In this document: in pieces, positions 1 through 13,884 of the stretch | Position numbering within the stretch: the stretch's first letter is position 1 | Layout: every line of letters starts with the position of its first letter | Origin: Rhyacichthys aspro | Taxonomy: Eukaryota > Chordata > Actinopteri > Gobiiformes > Rhyacichthyidae | Assembly (NCBI GenBank): GCA_036850595.1 | Contig: CM072160.1 | Span: forward strand, 12,503,906 to 12,567,905 | Direction: 5' to 3' | Length of the DNA stretch: 64,000 nt | Translations under genes and position numbers: made by a program | Notes under the pieces: generated by a model | What the model was told of the DNA's origin: nothing | The model's database searches: none | The model's input: the letters and a program-made list of their open reading frames with translations, nothing else

Positions 1-82
1 CGGAAAGAACATTAAATTAAAACACAGGAGTAACCAGAGTTTTGCTGAAACCCCTGCCAGGCCGGGTATTCACTCATCTTAC

Positions 83-2989
83 CCAGTAACATGAGAGGTC
101 TGCCAGACAACCCAGCATTCTCCAGGTGGAGCACTGCCAGGCTGCCACTGATCCTGAGTGCTCGGGCAACAAAGGGAGCAGAATGATCCAGGAGAGGGGT
201 GTTACGTGCGTCCAGATACTGCAGAGAGCTCGTCTGACAGGAAAATGCAATGCAACAGTGAAAAATAAACAGACATGCATCTTGTGTATGAAAGTAGGAT
301 GTTAGGATGGAGTACTTGGATAGATAAACTGTTACCTGTGTTAGCTTGTGTGGTTTATATAATTGTACAATAATTGTGGTTTATAAATTGTTAATTTGTT
401 GTTATGACTACAACTTCTGACCAACTCTGGTGTCAGGCTTCACAGCTGATTGTAACATCAACAAGTGCTGTTTGCCCCTGGCACTTTGGCCCTTTGGAGT
501 AAGAATACACAAAATAGAAAACCTGAAGCTTTGGTCAGACTTCCTTCCCGTTCTCCAAACGTCGGTCGTAGTGGCCAGAATATAACACAGGCAATAGTCT
601 AATTATCCAAAAATACTATAGCATACAAGAAAAATACTTAATAAGAGGGGCACTTTGTAAATTGTCCCAAGGATCACTTTATTAACATTTATATATTTTA
701 AAAAATCATTATCAATTCCTTCATATTGTTTGAAATATTACTGGGGAAAAGTTTCTGTTACCTTTCTCATCATATGAGCAGCAGCCTGCCATCCTCGTGT
801 GCCAATGTGTTTGTTGAAGGAGATATTAAGGTGCGTGGCAGACTCGTAGTACTCAATCATATCAAACAAAGCTGATGCACCCTGAAAAGAGTTGTTTACA
901 AAAGGCATTGCAGGTTAAGATTTTGTGAGGTTATAGCTAAAGTAGCCCTATTTAAAACTAGAGGACCCTGGCCCGTGCTAATAATTACAATAAAAATAAA
1001 AAACTATCTGACTGATTCATTCAATTCATATTTAAATGATTCAGATACAAAAAGGAAGTATTTGGATTTAGGAGTTTTCGTTAATTACAATGGATTTTAA
1101 AAACTGGTCTTTATGATACAAGCTATCCTTGCTGAGGAGACTTTAAGACATTTCATTGCATATTGAGGTAATAAGCCTTTATGTGGATCAGCCCCTCCAC
1201 TGTCATTCCACAAGATTTAAATTGAATTTAAAAATCACAGTGGATTTGATGTGCAGATTGAAACGTGTGTGATTCTTTGACTCACCTAATGAAACATTAC
1301 TAAGCAGTCTGCCTTACTATTTAGGAACTATTACATTTCTATTACATTTAAAACTAGTAGAATAGTAGTTGTAATAGCCCTCCATGCTTCCTTTGATATA
1401 TTTTTTTTTAAACCAAGTGCCCTACTATTTTGCTTTTCAAGGCAAAGCTCTCATAGGTCCCAGAGCAAATCATTCCTCCTTCCTACACTTGTGACCTTAA
1501 CCACATTCACAGTTGTACAGTGTATATGCAGGACACTTGTTTTAAATTGAAAACCTGGTGACTCAGCGACTGACTCGTGCAACTGTGTCATTCAGATTTC
1601 CAGGAGACTTATCCATGAAGTGAGAGAAGTGCCTTTGACAATGTGTTTGTTTAGATTATGGTGTGTGCCTTTGCATAAGTGCAACAAATGGACTTTGGAC
1701 AGATTTCTTTTCATCATATCTACAATGAATGTTCTCAAGACACTGATTACTGAGAGTAATTAAATTGACCCAGATATGAGGCCTGGTAAATGTATAGTAT
1801 ACTTATGTATGACAGAAAGTAGCCAAGGCCTGTGTCCCTTTGCTGCAAATGGTATCTCTTTGTGAGTATGTCTAGCACAGATGTCCCTAATGGTGTTTAC
1901 ACAAAGGGACATCTAGTGTACACTCTACATCCTCCCAGTGCAATAATGTAAGAGTGAGCAAGAGAAGAGTGACTCAATGCAGCAAACATCATAAACACAG
2001 GCGAAAAAAAGACTGGTATAAATGTATATGCATAAATGTTCTTACATCTTCATCCAGGTTTGTCTGTTCGAGGTCTATCACTTTAAACTGGACCCTCTTT
2101 AATATCTCTTCTAGAGCCTCACATGCCTTGTAGTCCAACTTCTCACCTGAAAAAAGAAAAAAAAACTATTAACTTGGAAAAGTCACATAATGAAAGGCTA
2201 TACAGATTAAGTTTCCAAAATAAAGCTGTTGAGTTAGGCTATAATGGTATTTCTGCTGCTTACCTTTTAGATCTAAGCATTCATTTCGCTGCGTCAGGTC
2301 TTTTAGTTCCTACAGAAACCGAAAGAAGTTCAAGTACCATTAGTGTCTCAATCATCCATGATTATTTCCATTAACACAAGAAATATCTTGTAAATGTTCA
2401 AGAAAACAATGTGATATTAAACCTCTTGCACAGGCACTATGGCAGCAAACATATTGCTACTTACAAAACTTTGTAACAGCAAATCCCTGTCTCTGGTTTG
2501 CTGCACGGCCCATTCACCCTGAACTCCATGACCTCTAGCCTCATGCCACACTGCCATGACTTATCAGTCGAGGTCAGCTTTGTGAGGATGGGACATTTTA
2601 CTGAAATTCATAATGTGCCCTTATTTTCCATAAGCTTGGTTCATAAATATATAGAAAAAGATTTTAAGCTTCAAGTCATATATTCAAGGTGCCATAGCCT
2701 ACCATGCTTAGGTCTTAGACAGAGGAGTCACTTGTTTTACGTTTTAAAAAAACATACACTCTGCTCAAAGCATACTTATAAAGACTGTTAGAGCCACAGA
2801 AAGATAAATGCTTGTGAAAAGCAGGTGGCATGCACCCCCTGAGTAAGATCGAGACATAACAGTGTAACCACTTGTACCTCAGGGAACTGCAGGAGAGTGA
2901 CACAAGTTTTCCAAGTGTCAAGGCCTTAGGACTCCCAAGAGAGTAAATGCAGAGCAGCATTCAGCATGGAGCTGCTAAATAGCCACCCC

Positions 2990-3025
<36 letters not shown>

Positions 3026-6000
3026 AACAAGTGGCCTGCAAATACATAACCTGCAGGCCATGGTGCTGGCAGGCCGCCACGTGTACATTGGAGTAGGACT
3101 TAATAAAGAAAGCATTTAGGAAAACTGTAAATGCTGCTCTTGCTTAGCCCTCCTCAGCAGCCAGCCATTTGGCCTGACTGACTTGTTTATGTGGCTGTTA
3201 CAGCAAGGATGACTAAGCAGAAAAGAGAGGAGGGTGTAGATGAAAATATAAAAACTGTACAGACAAATGGGGAGAGGTGATACCACTTATGAGCAAGAGA
3301 CAAAGAGAAACATCAAAGACGATCGATAAGAGGAAAAATATAAATGGAAGTAGTGGAGTTATAACCACAAGTCACAGGCTGCTTGACTCCCAGTGGAAAT
3401 GTACTGAGCGTGCAATACTAACAGAGGCCCAGGGCACAGGGCCGAGCAGCAGTTTAACACATGAATGTGCATTTCCACAAGTATCTAAAACATTATCCCC
3501 CTCTTGTCCTTCAGCTGATGCTGAGTGTGATAGCTACTCTTAAATCCCAATTAGGATCTTTTTTGCAGGAGAGATGCTGTGATGAAGCAAACACATCCCT
3601 CCAAATGCACAATTCACTATTATGCTATTATGTGGTGTAATATCTACAAGCATAACCGTGCCTACAAAAAGCAGGTCAACAGTAAAATAAAACAACCAAA
3701 ATTCCCTTTCTCTAGTGGATTGGAGGCACTACTTTTACAGTGGGATTATTGGGCACATGACTATTCTGGCCAACTCACAAGAGAAAGCACAATAATAAAA
3801 AAAAAAAGAAACAACCCCCTGATGGGAAAAAATATCACTTGTAACAGAGTCTGGAAATCACACTCAGAGACTTGAGGACCATATATTATAACAAGGCCCA
3901 CTGTGAGTACACTTTGACATACTCACATATACTGTACATTTAGCAGCATTAAACGTTAAATACAGCCTTTAGTTACAGAAGTGGATACTCAACAACTGAC
4001 TGTTTAGAGAAAAATATGCATCAAGTCTGATGATAAACAGTTGGCTATGGTTGTGATTACTTCACACTCAAATTATTGATGAGTGGATTCTTTTCCAGGT
4101 GTGGCAAATCTCATTAAATTACATATAATTATTTGATAACAGGTTTGTTTAAATGACACAGCCCATTTATAGCTTATAGCTATTTGTGTGTTAACTGGAG
4201 AGTTACCTGAATCTGTTTGAGCACTTTGGGTATGGGTTTACAGTTGAGTTTCTGACAGCCCTGTTTGTATGCTGACAGGATCTCCTCCATCGTCACATTC
4301 TGAGCTGCAAAACAGAGACAGGGGTTAGGGCTGAAAATGACTCAATATTTAATCAATGATAAAGACAAAGGTGCATTCAGTCTGACCCTGACCTTAATGT
4401 AGATTTGTGAAGTGACCTGTGTCCTCTCAACTGATCAGAAGGATCAGAAACTGAAACCCTTTAAGAACTCCCTCCTAAGTTAACAGCAAAGAAGGTACTG
4501 TTCTGCCTCTGCCATGACAATGCTGCAGGGGTAACTCCAGTCAGATGACTAGACTACATTCAAAGTTTCAAGCTCAGAGACTTTGCTGAGACATGAAGTC
4601 AGGATACATGCACAGGTCACTATGTATTTTAAAGTGATACACCTCACAGTACTGTTTCAGCTCATGTGTGCATGACAGTTCCAGCTTTCAGATGCAGTCA
4701 GCATTTTGGTTTTACAAATTTACATTCACTTTGTCCACAGGCCACAGTGCCGCTCACCATCATGATGCTTTATGCAATGTAGTTAGATTTAATTGCTAGA
4801 TTGCAGCTTAATTGTACAACAAGTTGAGGTTGGATAAGAACTAAGAGCAGGGGTCTTGTGATTACTGTTAACTGTGTAACAAAATCCACAGACTGTTTCC
4901 AAATAAATAAAAATCATATACATTATAATATAATTTTAAAATGCTTACTGACGTCCTGTAGATATCTGTATGTAATTTGTCCAACAACTCATACTTTGTA
5001 TAAAGTAAAAGCAAAAAACACTAATTCATATAAAAAGCAGAAATTAATAAATTTGATGAAAAACTGACACACACCTCGTTATGATCAGGTTTCATTTGTT
5101 TCCTTGTTAGAACATACATTTCAGTATAACTTTCTTTGACTGTGTCTGCACCATTTGGTGTGAATAAACAGATGTTTGCAGACTTGTGAATAAAACATAA
5201 ATGCTTGTGTGGCCAACGTTTAGGACAGCAGCCTTGTGATTTTGTACTGTACAGTCTGAGCGTTTGAACACTGTGTCCTTGGAAAAGTGTTATTGTACAG
5301 AGTTGCTGTGGCGCAAGTGTGTAAACATTTCCTGAGGGAAGGTGGGGTTTGGGGGTTGGGAGGATATTAGAAAGGGTGCTTAAGTGTATTTTAATGTATA
5401 TTGGTCATTAATTAGAGAGGAAACAAGAGAGAAGGAGATGGGCCAAAAAGTGGGAGAACATGGGCCCATTTATGTTAGTGTAAAATGAAATGATTAGGAA
5501 TTTAACAAAGCCACAACAAAAAAGAATAAAATACTAGTTTAAGACAATGTGAGAAAGAAAGTGACTTTAAGCCCTGCAGGAACATTTGCGCCTGATTTGC
5601 AGCTGTGTTTCTGCTTGTCCTCTTTTTGTTTCATTGCACACCCTGCTGCTGCTAGTACATGTACAATGGGAGGGGCAATGGGGTGGTACGCAAAAGGGAG
5701 GGGACAAGGGAGTGAAGGAAGAGGAAAGACCTCTGTGAACAGGTTCAGACTAATTACAGACATGATGATGATTTGCATGGCTTACTTTGGCTTGAGTCAC
5801 AACAACATCCTCCTCATACTTAGAATGAGTTACTGAGAACACATCTGTATAGTGCTGATCCAAGATAAACTGTCTACAAGATTATACAATGAATTTTGTT
5901 TCACTGTACAACTCCAGAGAATCGTGTGTCTGCTCTAAATCAGTAATTATGTTCAATGACCCAACAAACGGCTCCTTATTCTTTTTCTTTTCCTTGATAT

Positions 6001-9000
6001 TGTTGACATTAGTCTGCCTCTACAGCGACACACACTCACAGAACATCACTTGCTGCTGTGGCTGCTGAGCCTGTAAGAAAAGACTGGGCTTGCTGAGTCA
6101 GATCAACTGAGGTAAACAAAACTTTATCACTCTGTTTACATCTACACACCTCCAGAAGATGACCAGTCTTACCGTCTACAAATACACACATCACTATCAA
6201 GTCTAGATGATCATTTCAATATACTGCACCCTAACTATCAAAAAGCCAGTGTCCAGGATAATTGGTTTAGATAAATTATAATACTTTTTAACATCTGTCA
6301 TTTCTTATTTTTACACTTTGAGGTAGCCCTATGAAATAAAACACTGGACAGTACAAAATAAAATAGCTCAGCCGTTGGAGGATACATACACAAAAAAAGA
6401 CAGATTTGACACTGGATGCACTGCAGTGGATTTGACAGTCATTTTGATGATTGCAAGTTGTAATGTAAAACATCATATAAAAGTAATTTTAATTGTTTCT
6501 CATTATTATTCTCATTTGACAACTCAAAGCTACTATAATAGTACAAATACACAAGCAGCTAAGCTCCCAAAGTCAACACCATGCCATTTGTTTTGGATTT
6601 CCAATTAACACTCCATAATGAGTTCCTGTGACACTCATGCTCTTGGAGTAGTTCTTCAGCTCATCAAAATGATGTACCTTTAGCGATGAAGAAGGCAAAA
6701 ATACAAAGCTTCACCCTTCTTTACTGTCGTGTGACTAAATAACACTCGGGTGCCCACAAGTCGATCCACAGAGCACCCATTGTGTGGACTAAGGCCAGAG
6801 ACTGATACTGAACTGAGCATCAATATTTACCATTCTGGAAAGGCCTCCTGATATAATATATTATTGTATAAATAAAAGCATCAGTGATCATTTTAATTTG
6901 ATTGAACTGCATTTAGTAGCATTTACAAAGGGCTATCTCTTATCCTAATCTATTAAACTAGGGTAGAAGTGTCCTTTTACATAGGGTCTATAAAAATAAT
7001 CCAATTAAACAAGGTGTTCAGAATAAACTTGCACCTCATCAACCTGGAACTTGTCTGGAGGTGATGAATTCATTCTTGCCATCAGATTGCCATCTGAACC
7101 TTTTTGACGAGATATTCACAACAAGTGAATAGTTTACAACAGATTATAAACAAGAACAGAGCTGGCAATAAAGAATGAATAGGTTTCACATGAAAAGAAT
7201 AAAAAAGGAAGGAAAAAAAAAAAAAGTAATGGTGGAGTCGTTATGCTAATGCATAACAGTCAACCTATTCATGACTATCTGATCATAGTCAAAGATTCTT
7301 GAAAGATAAAACATCAGGCTTCACTGATGCACAACATCAGGCACGGATTACTACGTTTTGGAAGGATTCAGCAATTAACATTCAAGCACAGTAATAGCAC
7401 CAAAAGAAATGTGTGGGTCATAACTAAATTATATTGAAAATATACCAATTCATACTCGAAAGCCACATACTTCTACTTTGTGTTATACTATTATGTAAAC
7501 AAGATGTTTATTTTCATTAAACAAGTGACACAAGTTGGGAAGGAGGACAGGTGGTTAGGATTGTTTGGTTGATTTCAGCCATTACATGGTAAATTCAATG
7601 CTTTGTGGACCTATGATGAACACATACTGGTCCCATTAATAAAAATACAATATTAATGGAAAATGGAAGCCCCATTCAGGCGTTACTGAAAAGCATAAGA
7701 AACATCTAAACTGGCCTTGAGCAGACTTCCTGTTGGTGGGTGCTGGAGAGAGGACATGCAAATGCTGCCAACTCCTATTTAACATGCGAGTGTCAGTCCT
7801 TAAAATAGCCCCGGTCCCGATCTCAAGCCCTGTTCTCTGCCATTTCACACTGTTGTGTTTTGCATGGTGACAGCAGCGTCATTCACACATGACAGCTGAC
7901 TGTCAGAGACGGGGCCGGGCCAGGGTCTGCCACTGCTGCCCTGTTCTCCTGCTGGTCTTGGGTGGCACGACACAACAGCAGTAGGAACACAACACAAATC
8001 ATCTGCACAAACTGTGTGTTAGCTCCGTGTCTCCAGCTTCCTGATAAAATGCTGGTTTTAACTTGATTTATATATACAAACAAAACAATTAAAGATAAAA
8101 GTAATCTACAAATAAAAAGTAATCAACTTTACTAAAAAGAGTATGACTGTGGCAGCATTTTCTATATTAAGCTTGTGTATGAATAAATACACTCCATCTA
8201 TATAAGAGCTTTAAGCTGTATAGTTTAAGGTGTGTTTAAAGTTTTCTCCTGTATGATATTAGGCTGCCAGAGCTGCTGAACCTGATCTAACTTACTCCAG
8301 AAACAATTGCACTGTATTTGTTGGACTATATTAAGGGCATGTGCAATATGTTATGTATCTATCACTGTCAGCTTTTTTTTTTTTTTTAAAGATAAAGTTA
8401 AAGATAAAGTGTCTATAATGGGGGGAGAGCAAGAAAGACCGGTTTAACAAGGAAGTTGGCTTCTGAAAAAATTAAAGTACCTTTTGTGTTTTAGTCAAGC
8501 AATTCACAGTTCCTCTTTATCACAATCTAAAATAATAAATAATAAGCTGGAGTTTTACAAATGGCTCTTACCAGCAGAACAGGATCTAATATGGCACATG
8601 TGCTGTTTTACAAAACCAGACAGACTCGCATTAAATGTGAGCCCTGATATTATCAACTGGTAGAGAGGCATCAGTGTGTAATGTTTGCTGCAAGAAAATA
8701 GAGTTAATGCACAGTCAGCTTAAAGTACAAAGGGGAGTGTGAGGTATCAAGATCAAGAAGCAACTAGTTACTGCGGTCCTCGAAGTAACACTTTTTTTTT
8801 GTAGCTGTAGCCATTACAAAAATGAAAGTTACTTACAAATTTATGTTAACAATCAAACATAGTTATCCTGCTTCCTGAAGTGAAACTACTGCCTAGATTT
8901 TAACTCATTCAATTCAATTGTGCCACCAGGTATCTTATCTCAAACTAAACCACTTTTGAAAACACATATAAACTGTAAAATGTACCTGTGGCATCCTAGT

Positions 9001-12000
9001 ATGGCACTGTTTCAAGCAAGCTACACTGAGTCGCACAGCGCATGTCCATTCTCCACACTGAGTCTTTACTTATCAGTTTGTAACTTGGTCTGGAGCCACA
9101 GCACACAACATGTCACGGGTCGCAGAGCCACTAAAATCTGATGCCAAGTTGGCCTTGGTATGATGACAGGGGATGGTGTGGCACGTAGGCAAAAGGATGG
9201 TGCTAACAGGGCAAATAGCTATGTATTCTTGACTGCTGTAAGTGAAATGGAGAGTAGAGAAAGATGATGAAGCAAGCGACATAATGCACTGGGAAGTTCA
9301 GGAATCTCAGGATGTGATGTATTATGTGCCCAGGCCTGAAAGAAAAGAACAAGCACCCCCTCAGGTCTGGACAGGGACAGGAGCCAGAAGAAAACCACAC
9401 AGGGCATGTATTTTGTTACGGTAACAAAACATGTTAACAGTTGATTTTACTACTTCCTTTATATTGTTCAGAGGACAGGGAATCCACAAAGCTAAGGCTA
9501 CTTGTTACAACGTTGTGTGTCTAGAGGATACCACGAAACCTTGACTGGACCGCGTCAATTCTTAAGAAATAAGTGTGACTAGAAATGGAAACACAACACC
9601 TCAGCTGCCTCCTATTGTTCCTCTGAGCCTATTACCTCCTGGACCTCAGAACGTTACTGTAGAGCTGTTTGCTAAGCTCTATGAAATAAATAATTCCTGC
9701 TTCAGAGTTAGTTATAATGTGTAATAATATGTGTTATGACACTGTTATGTTCCTGATGAGATGAGTATGTGAACCTGACACTAGATGTATTATATGGATA
9801 AACAGTGCATCACTGAGCCTTTGTGCCACAGGACCTTTTATTAATGAAGCAGAAGCTCCGCACTGAGGTGGATATATGTTTAGGTTTGGTTGTTGCTTTG
9901 CCATGGATGGACATGCACTTGGATGTGTAATAAAATGATCCCAATCGATGCAGATCACAAAAGGATTCTAAAACAAAGTATGAACAGTTGGACACCAAGT
10001 TCGTTTTTGGAACTGTCCAATCCATTCTAACTTAGACAACATTTTGCACCACTATGAACAGTGTGTTTTGTTTGACTAAAATTAATACAAAATTAGTTGA
10101 CCTTAACTTACACTTTTGGGGTCATACTTTTGCAATATAATGGCTGATATAATGGCTGAATGAGAATCATTCAGTGATATTGCCAATTGACATGCTTTTA
10201 TTCAATTTAAAATAACAAAGTGATGTGTAAAACCTTGTTTTCTATGCCCCAGTGGCCCAACAGTAGTCATGGAAATGTTATTTTTAGAAGTAGCATAAAA
10301 AACACATTAGCTCTACCCACTTCAATAAATATTATTTTTCCTCAAAACACAAAGATTTGATTATTTGTAAGTTAGCTATAATGGCAATGTTAATTTGCAG
10401 TTTGCACACATTTTTGCCTGATAAGTGACATAAAACTCTTAACACACTGGAGAATACAAATATAACAAAGTAGCCCTTGGTTTCTGAGCCTACCTAATAC
10501 TAATAGAAGTGGACTTTGCCCACATGGAATTCAGCAACAAACATTTCATACAAGTTTACAATCAGACTAGACACTCAGTGTGTGAACAGTAAACCAAGGA
10601 AAGCACAGAAAACAGATGTTAAGTATGCCAAGTGAAAATGAGTATTGTTAAAGGCCTATTAACACTACATTTACATATTATTCTTCCGCCAAATAGGGAT
10701 TTAACAATACGGCCTATGTCTTGGAAAAGCCTACATTTTAGATTTAGGCACCAGACAAACCAATTCTGATATACTCTGTAGGTAGACCTGAACATGGAAC
10801 GACAAAATAACCACTGAGTTTATGTCACAACTCAGTGCCCTTAGCAGATAAATGAGTCACAGTGACATCATACACAGTGGAAAAGTTCCCCAAATAACAA
10901 ACAAAGACACTTCGAAGCATGCCATGTGTTTTGCAAAACTGGTTTAAATTAAAAAGGATGTCAAAATTATGTGTACCAAAAGTGTATTAAGTGGTATTAA
11001 GGGGGAGCTAATTATTCAGTTAAAATCATAACAAAAGCTGTGTCACCTGCACATGCTTCCCCAGACCAGTGTGTTAACTGAACAAACAGGTAGCCACTGT
11101 CAAAATGGCACACCTCTAGGAGTGGTGGACACCATACAGCATCATGAGCAGGTGTATAAATGAGTATGACAACAAACCTAAAAATCTTTGGGGGAGGTGA
11201 AAATGAAAAAACGTGTTCAGACAGGCACAAAAAAATAAATAGCAATTCATTAACACAGTCAGATAGAAACACATAGTTACCATGTCTCCAGGGGTCTTTG
11301 GGCTCCACAGCACCAGAGACGATGTCCTCATCTGAAGGAAACGTCACCCTTTTGCCACTTGGTTTGTGTTTATCTTCTCCCTCCTCCACTGCAGGCGACA
11401 ACTCAGTCTGCTCTGTGGAAGAAGTTTCCATGCCACTCTTTTGGCTTGCTTCTGATGAATTCTCAGTCGTGCTGTGAGCTGGGACGTCCTGTGTCGGGGG
11501 CTCTGGCTCTAAGGCATTGTCTGACTCAGATTTATCATTTGTAGATTCATCTACTAAAACACCACTTTCATCGAGACTAAGATCCACGCCAATGTCCATG
11601 TCTCCACAATCAGGCCCTTCTCCTGAGATGAACTCATTGTCCTTATCCTCTTTTATTACAGCCATCCCAACACTGTCCTTGTGTTGCTCCTCATTAGAAA
11701 AGACCATATTAGTAGGATTCTCTAACCCAGAGGAGTCTTGGGAACTGCTTTTACCATTTCCATTGACCTCGTCAATTTCTTGTGTATCTTGTGCCTTGTG
11801 ATTATCCTCCTCAGTTGCCTGGAGGTTGTCAGTGAGCTGAGGCATCAGGTACAGTTTAGATGTGTCTGTTGGGACAATGGTTTGTTTTTCACTATTGATG
11901 TCAGTCATCAGTTCTGAAATACAGGGAATACCCCCTTCTGAATTGTTGGTAGTATCATCTTCATCTGCCACACTGTTTTTTGTCTTAACATTGCACTCAT

Positions 12001-12025
12001 CTAGACACTGCTCTTCGATATTCAT
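83..12025 (-). CDS. ppp1r37: PP1 regulatory subunit 37, first six coding exons (partial; continues off the left edge)
   Basis: Leucine-rich-repeat protein that binds and restrains protein phosphatase 1. Coding exons in transcript order: 11281-12025, 4207-4304, 2264-2309, 2046-2146, 762-881 and 83-233. All have GT-AG borders and compatible phases, giving 420 codons plus one base. The first exon carries the PP1-docking motif K-RVTF (RVTF at about residues 226-229), followed by a segment (PSDEDIVSGAVEPKDPWRH) that matches vertebrate PPP1R37 as I recall it. Later exons encode the start of the LRR region, including NLDEDGASALF, SFNKHIGTRGW and LQYLDARNTPLLD. The last in-window exon ends in phase 1 at a GTAAG donor, so more exons lie to the left. 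The ATG opens a 224-residue acidic, Ser/Glu-rich N-terminus, much longer than I recall for the human protein. Intron 1 is about 7 kb. Family identity is secure; the untranslated 5' end is not defined. Confidence 0.93.
234..761 (-). other. ppp1r37 intron 5
   Basis: Intron between the exons at 762-881 and 83-233. The donor reads GTAAC on the minus strand at 757-761 and the acceptor CAG is at 234-236. It is AT-rich, and I see no gene or repeat in it. Confidence 0.85.
882..2045 (-). other. ppp1r37 intron 4
   Basis: AT-rich intron between the exons at 2046-2146 and 762-881. The donor GTAAG is at 2041-2045 and the acceptor CAG at 882-884. I see no gene or clear mobile element. Confidence 0.85.
2310..4206 (-). 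other. ppp1r37 intron 2 with a CA microsatellite
   Basis: Intron between the exons at 4207-4304 and 2264-2309. It contains an (AC)n run at 2993-3021. The open frames here (for example 3277-3543) lack any protein similarity I can recognise and are judged non-coding. Confidence 0.85.
2993..3021. repeat. (AC)n dinucleotide microsatellite
   Basis: About 14 uninterrupted AC units followed by a short AAAC-type tail, inside ppp1r37 intron 2. Confidence 0.95.
4305..11280 (-). other. ppp1r37 intron 1, about 7 kb
   Basis: Large first intron between the start exon and the exon at 4207-4304. It is AT-rich with several A or T homopolymers (for example near 7201-7225 and 8372-8388) and a short tandem AAAGATAAAGTT-like duplication near 8389-8410. 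No convincing exon, RNA gene or intact mobile element was seen on either strand. First introns of this length often hold enhancers, but nothing in the sequence lets me name one. Confidence 0.8.
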
Positions 12026-12399
12026 GTTTTCATTTCCAGTGAAAGGGAATTATTCAACTGTGCCAGACAGCCAGCATATTAAGTTAAACAGTAACTAAAA
12101 GCTAACAGGACCTGAAGAGCTTATCTTCTACCTCTGTCTCACTGATGTGCAGGTATTTGGGTCCTTCTTATTCAAGTCTAATCAGCAAAATATATTCAGA
12201 TAATGTCTGGTTCATTATACAAAGTAATAGTAAAAAAAAGAATTATTTCACTTTTACTGATATTGCGTCATTGTGTCAATGAAAAGATTGCAAACTTGAA
12301 AGTAGTCAACACAAAGGCACGTCATAAACAGTATATAAATATTGGTTTGCTAGGTGTAGGAGCGAGTCAGACAGTCAAGAGTCAGTAATATTTTGTGTA

Positions 12400-13150
12400 T
12401 TGTTGCTTCAAATGGGAACTATGAACGATTTCCTGGTCGTCAACGCATTTCCACAACCATTCAGGAGCCCAGGAAAGTCCATTTAATGTGTACGGGTAGT
12501 GTAGGGCGCCTCCATTACGCTAGCAAAGTGAGATTATAGCCAAACACCAAACCGATTCATTTGCATGATATCCGCGAGCCAACGATAGCTAGCTGGCTAA
12601 AGTAGTTTCCAAACAATGATATCCTGGCCTACGTACGGTCGGATGCCTGCTCCTTTGCCTGAGCTTTTTTCTTTGCCAGCGTTTAAGTCCATTCTTCAGT
12701 GTGAAGAAAACATTTCCGACTGTACCTCTTGTTCACCCTCTGTCGTGCATCACAGTCCTCGACCAGCGGCAGCGAGGAAAAAAACAGGCGTCACTCTACA
12801 GATATAAGCATGTTTCCGCGGCTAACATTAGCGGTGGATGAGTGCCGACGCTACACCTGCTGACTGCTCCCGTGCCTGTTCCAAAATAAAGGGAAACACA
12901 GGGGGTAGTGCTCGAGTAGACGTCTCCCTATTCAGGAAAAGTACGTCGGACCTGTTTTTGTGCAGGTTACCTTCGCTAGCAGCTTGTGGAAGTCCAACTG
13001 TTTGTTGTTCGCACGTCTTACGTCAGCACGTCGTTACCCACGGGATACGTTCAGCAGACGCAGCGTTGCGCGGTGTTGCACAAAGAAAAGCAACACTTGT
13101 CATTTAACATGCCATCCGGAAACCCTTTACATGACGTTACAGGCCTTTAA
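12400..13150 (-). promoter_or_regulatory. ppp1r37: Probable ppp1r37 promoter region, richer in CG than its flanks
   Basis: The 0.7 kb upstream of the ppp1r37 start exon has many more CG dinucleotides than the surrounding DNA, as expected for a housekeeping promoter. Two CRE-like sites are visible: TTACGTCA at 13018-13025 and TGACGTTA at 13132-13139. No TATA box stands out. The transcription start is not defined. A possible acceptor (GGCACAG) near 12067-12073 would allow a separate non-coding first exon. This assignment is inferred from position and composition. Confidence 0.45.
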
Positions 13151-13419
13151 TAAAAATCTGTGGAAAAAGTCCGGCATAACAGCCGCTTGATGACATAGCT
13201 TAAAAGTGCTGAAAAGCACGCTAACTACTTTTTAAGAAAACACCAAGAAAAGGGCTGATTAAGTAGTTTTGCTCAACTAAAACGTGCCATTCCATTATCA
13301 TCCCAGATTTTTTGTCATCTGCGAGACAAAAATCAAGGATCCCTCTTTTGACCCCAGTCACTTCTCTGGAGGAGAGTTAGACAAAGACACATAGCCTTTA
13401 CTTAAAACAATTTATCAAA

Positions 13420-13444
13420 TTTATTGTAAAACATGAGCTTTATT
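13420..13444 (-). terminator. Two AATAAA poly(A) signals of the H2A variant gene
   Basis: TTTATT at 13439-13444 and 13420-13425 read AATAAA on the minus strand, within 45 bp after the stop codon. I did not find the histone-type 3' stem-loop between the stop and these signals. Confidence 0.6.
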
Positions 13445-13464
13445 GTAAATCCATAATCAAATCG

Positions 13465-13884
13465 TTAAAACTCCTGGGACTGAACTTCTTTCGACATGCT
13501 GTCATCTCTGGGTGCCTTTGTCCTCTTGGGTAAAAGGCTGGCTTGGATGTTAGGAATCACACCTCCTTCTGAGATGGTTACCCCTGAGAGCAGTTTGTTG
13601 AGCTCTTCATCATTTCTCACTGCCAAAAGGATGTGACGAGGAGCAATTCTCTGCTTCTTGTTGTCACGACAGGCATTTCCTGCCAGCTCCAAGATTTCAG
13701 CGCAGAGGTACTCTAGGACAGCAGTCATGTAAACTGAAGCACCACTGCCTATTCTCTCTGCATAGTTGCCTCTCCGGAGCAGTCTGTGGACACGACCAAC
13801 TGGTAATGAGAGCCCAGCTCTGACAGACTTGGAAATAACAGATTTTAGCTTCGGTGCAGGAGCTTTCTTTCCACGACCAGACAT
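13465..13884 (-). CDS. Divergent H2A.X-type histone variant
   Basis: Single-exon coding region for 139 residues with a full H2A histone fold. It starts MSGRGKK and contains RAGLSLPVGRVHRLLRRGNY, the AEILELAGN helix, the NDEELNKLL segment and the PNIQASLLPKRT docking region. It ends in SQEF (residues 136-139), the SQ-E-hydrophobic tail that marks H2A.X and is phosphorylated by ATM/ATR-type kinases after DNA breaks. The acidic-patch residues (Glu in LEYL, AEI and LEL; Asp-Glu-Glu in NDEE) are all kept. Many usually invariant positions differ from canonical H2A, and the tail has KR where canonical H2A has KK at the PRC1 ubiquitylation site. There is no histone stem-loop; two AATAAA signals follow, which suggests a polyadenylated, replication-independent transcript. 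It could be an egg- or testis-biased fish variant rather than the orthologue of human H2AX, so no symbol is given. Confidence 0.88.
   Translation of the reverse strand: MSGRGKKAPAPKLKSVISKSVRAGLSLPVGRVHRLLRRGNYAERIGSGASVYMTAVLEYLCAEILELAGNACRDNKKQRIAPRHILLAVRNDEELNKLLSGVTISEGGVIPNIQASLLPKRTKAPRDDSMSKEVQSQEF

Noticed and set aside
11116..11331. Continuation of the ppp1r37 start frame past 11281
   Set aside because: The frame reads through the GTAACT donor into intron 1. The true protein continues at 4304 with AQNVTMEEIL, as in the family.
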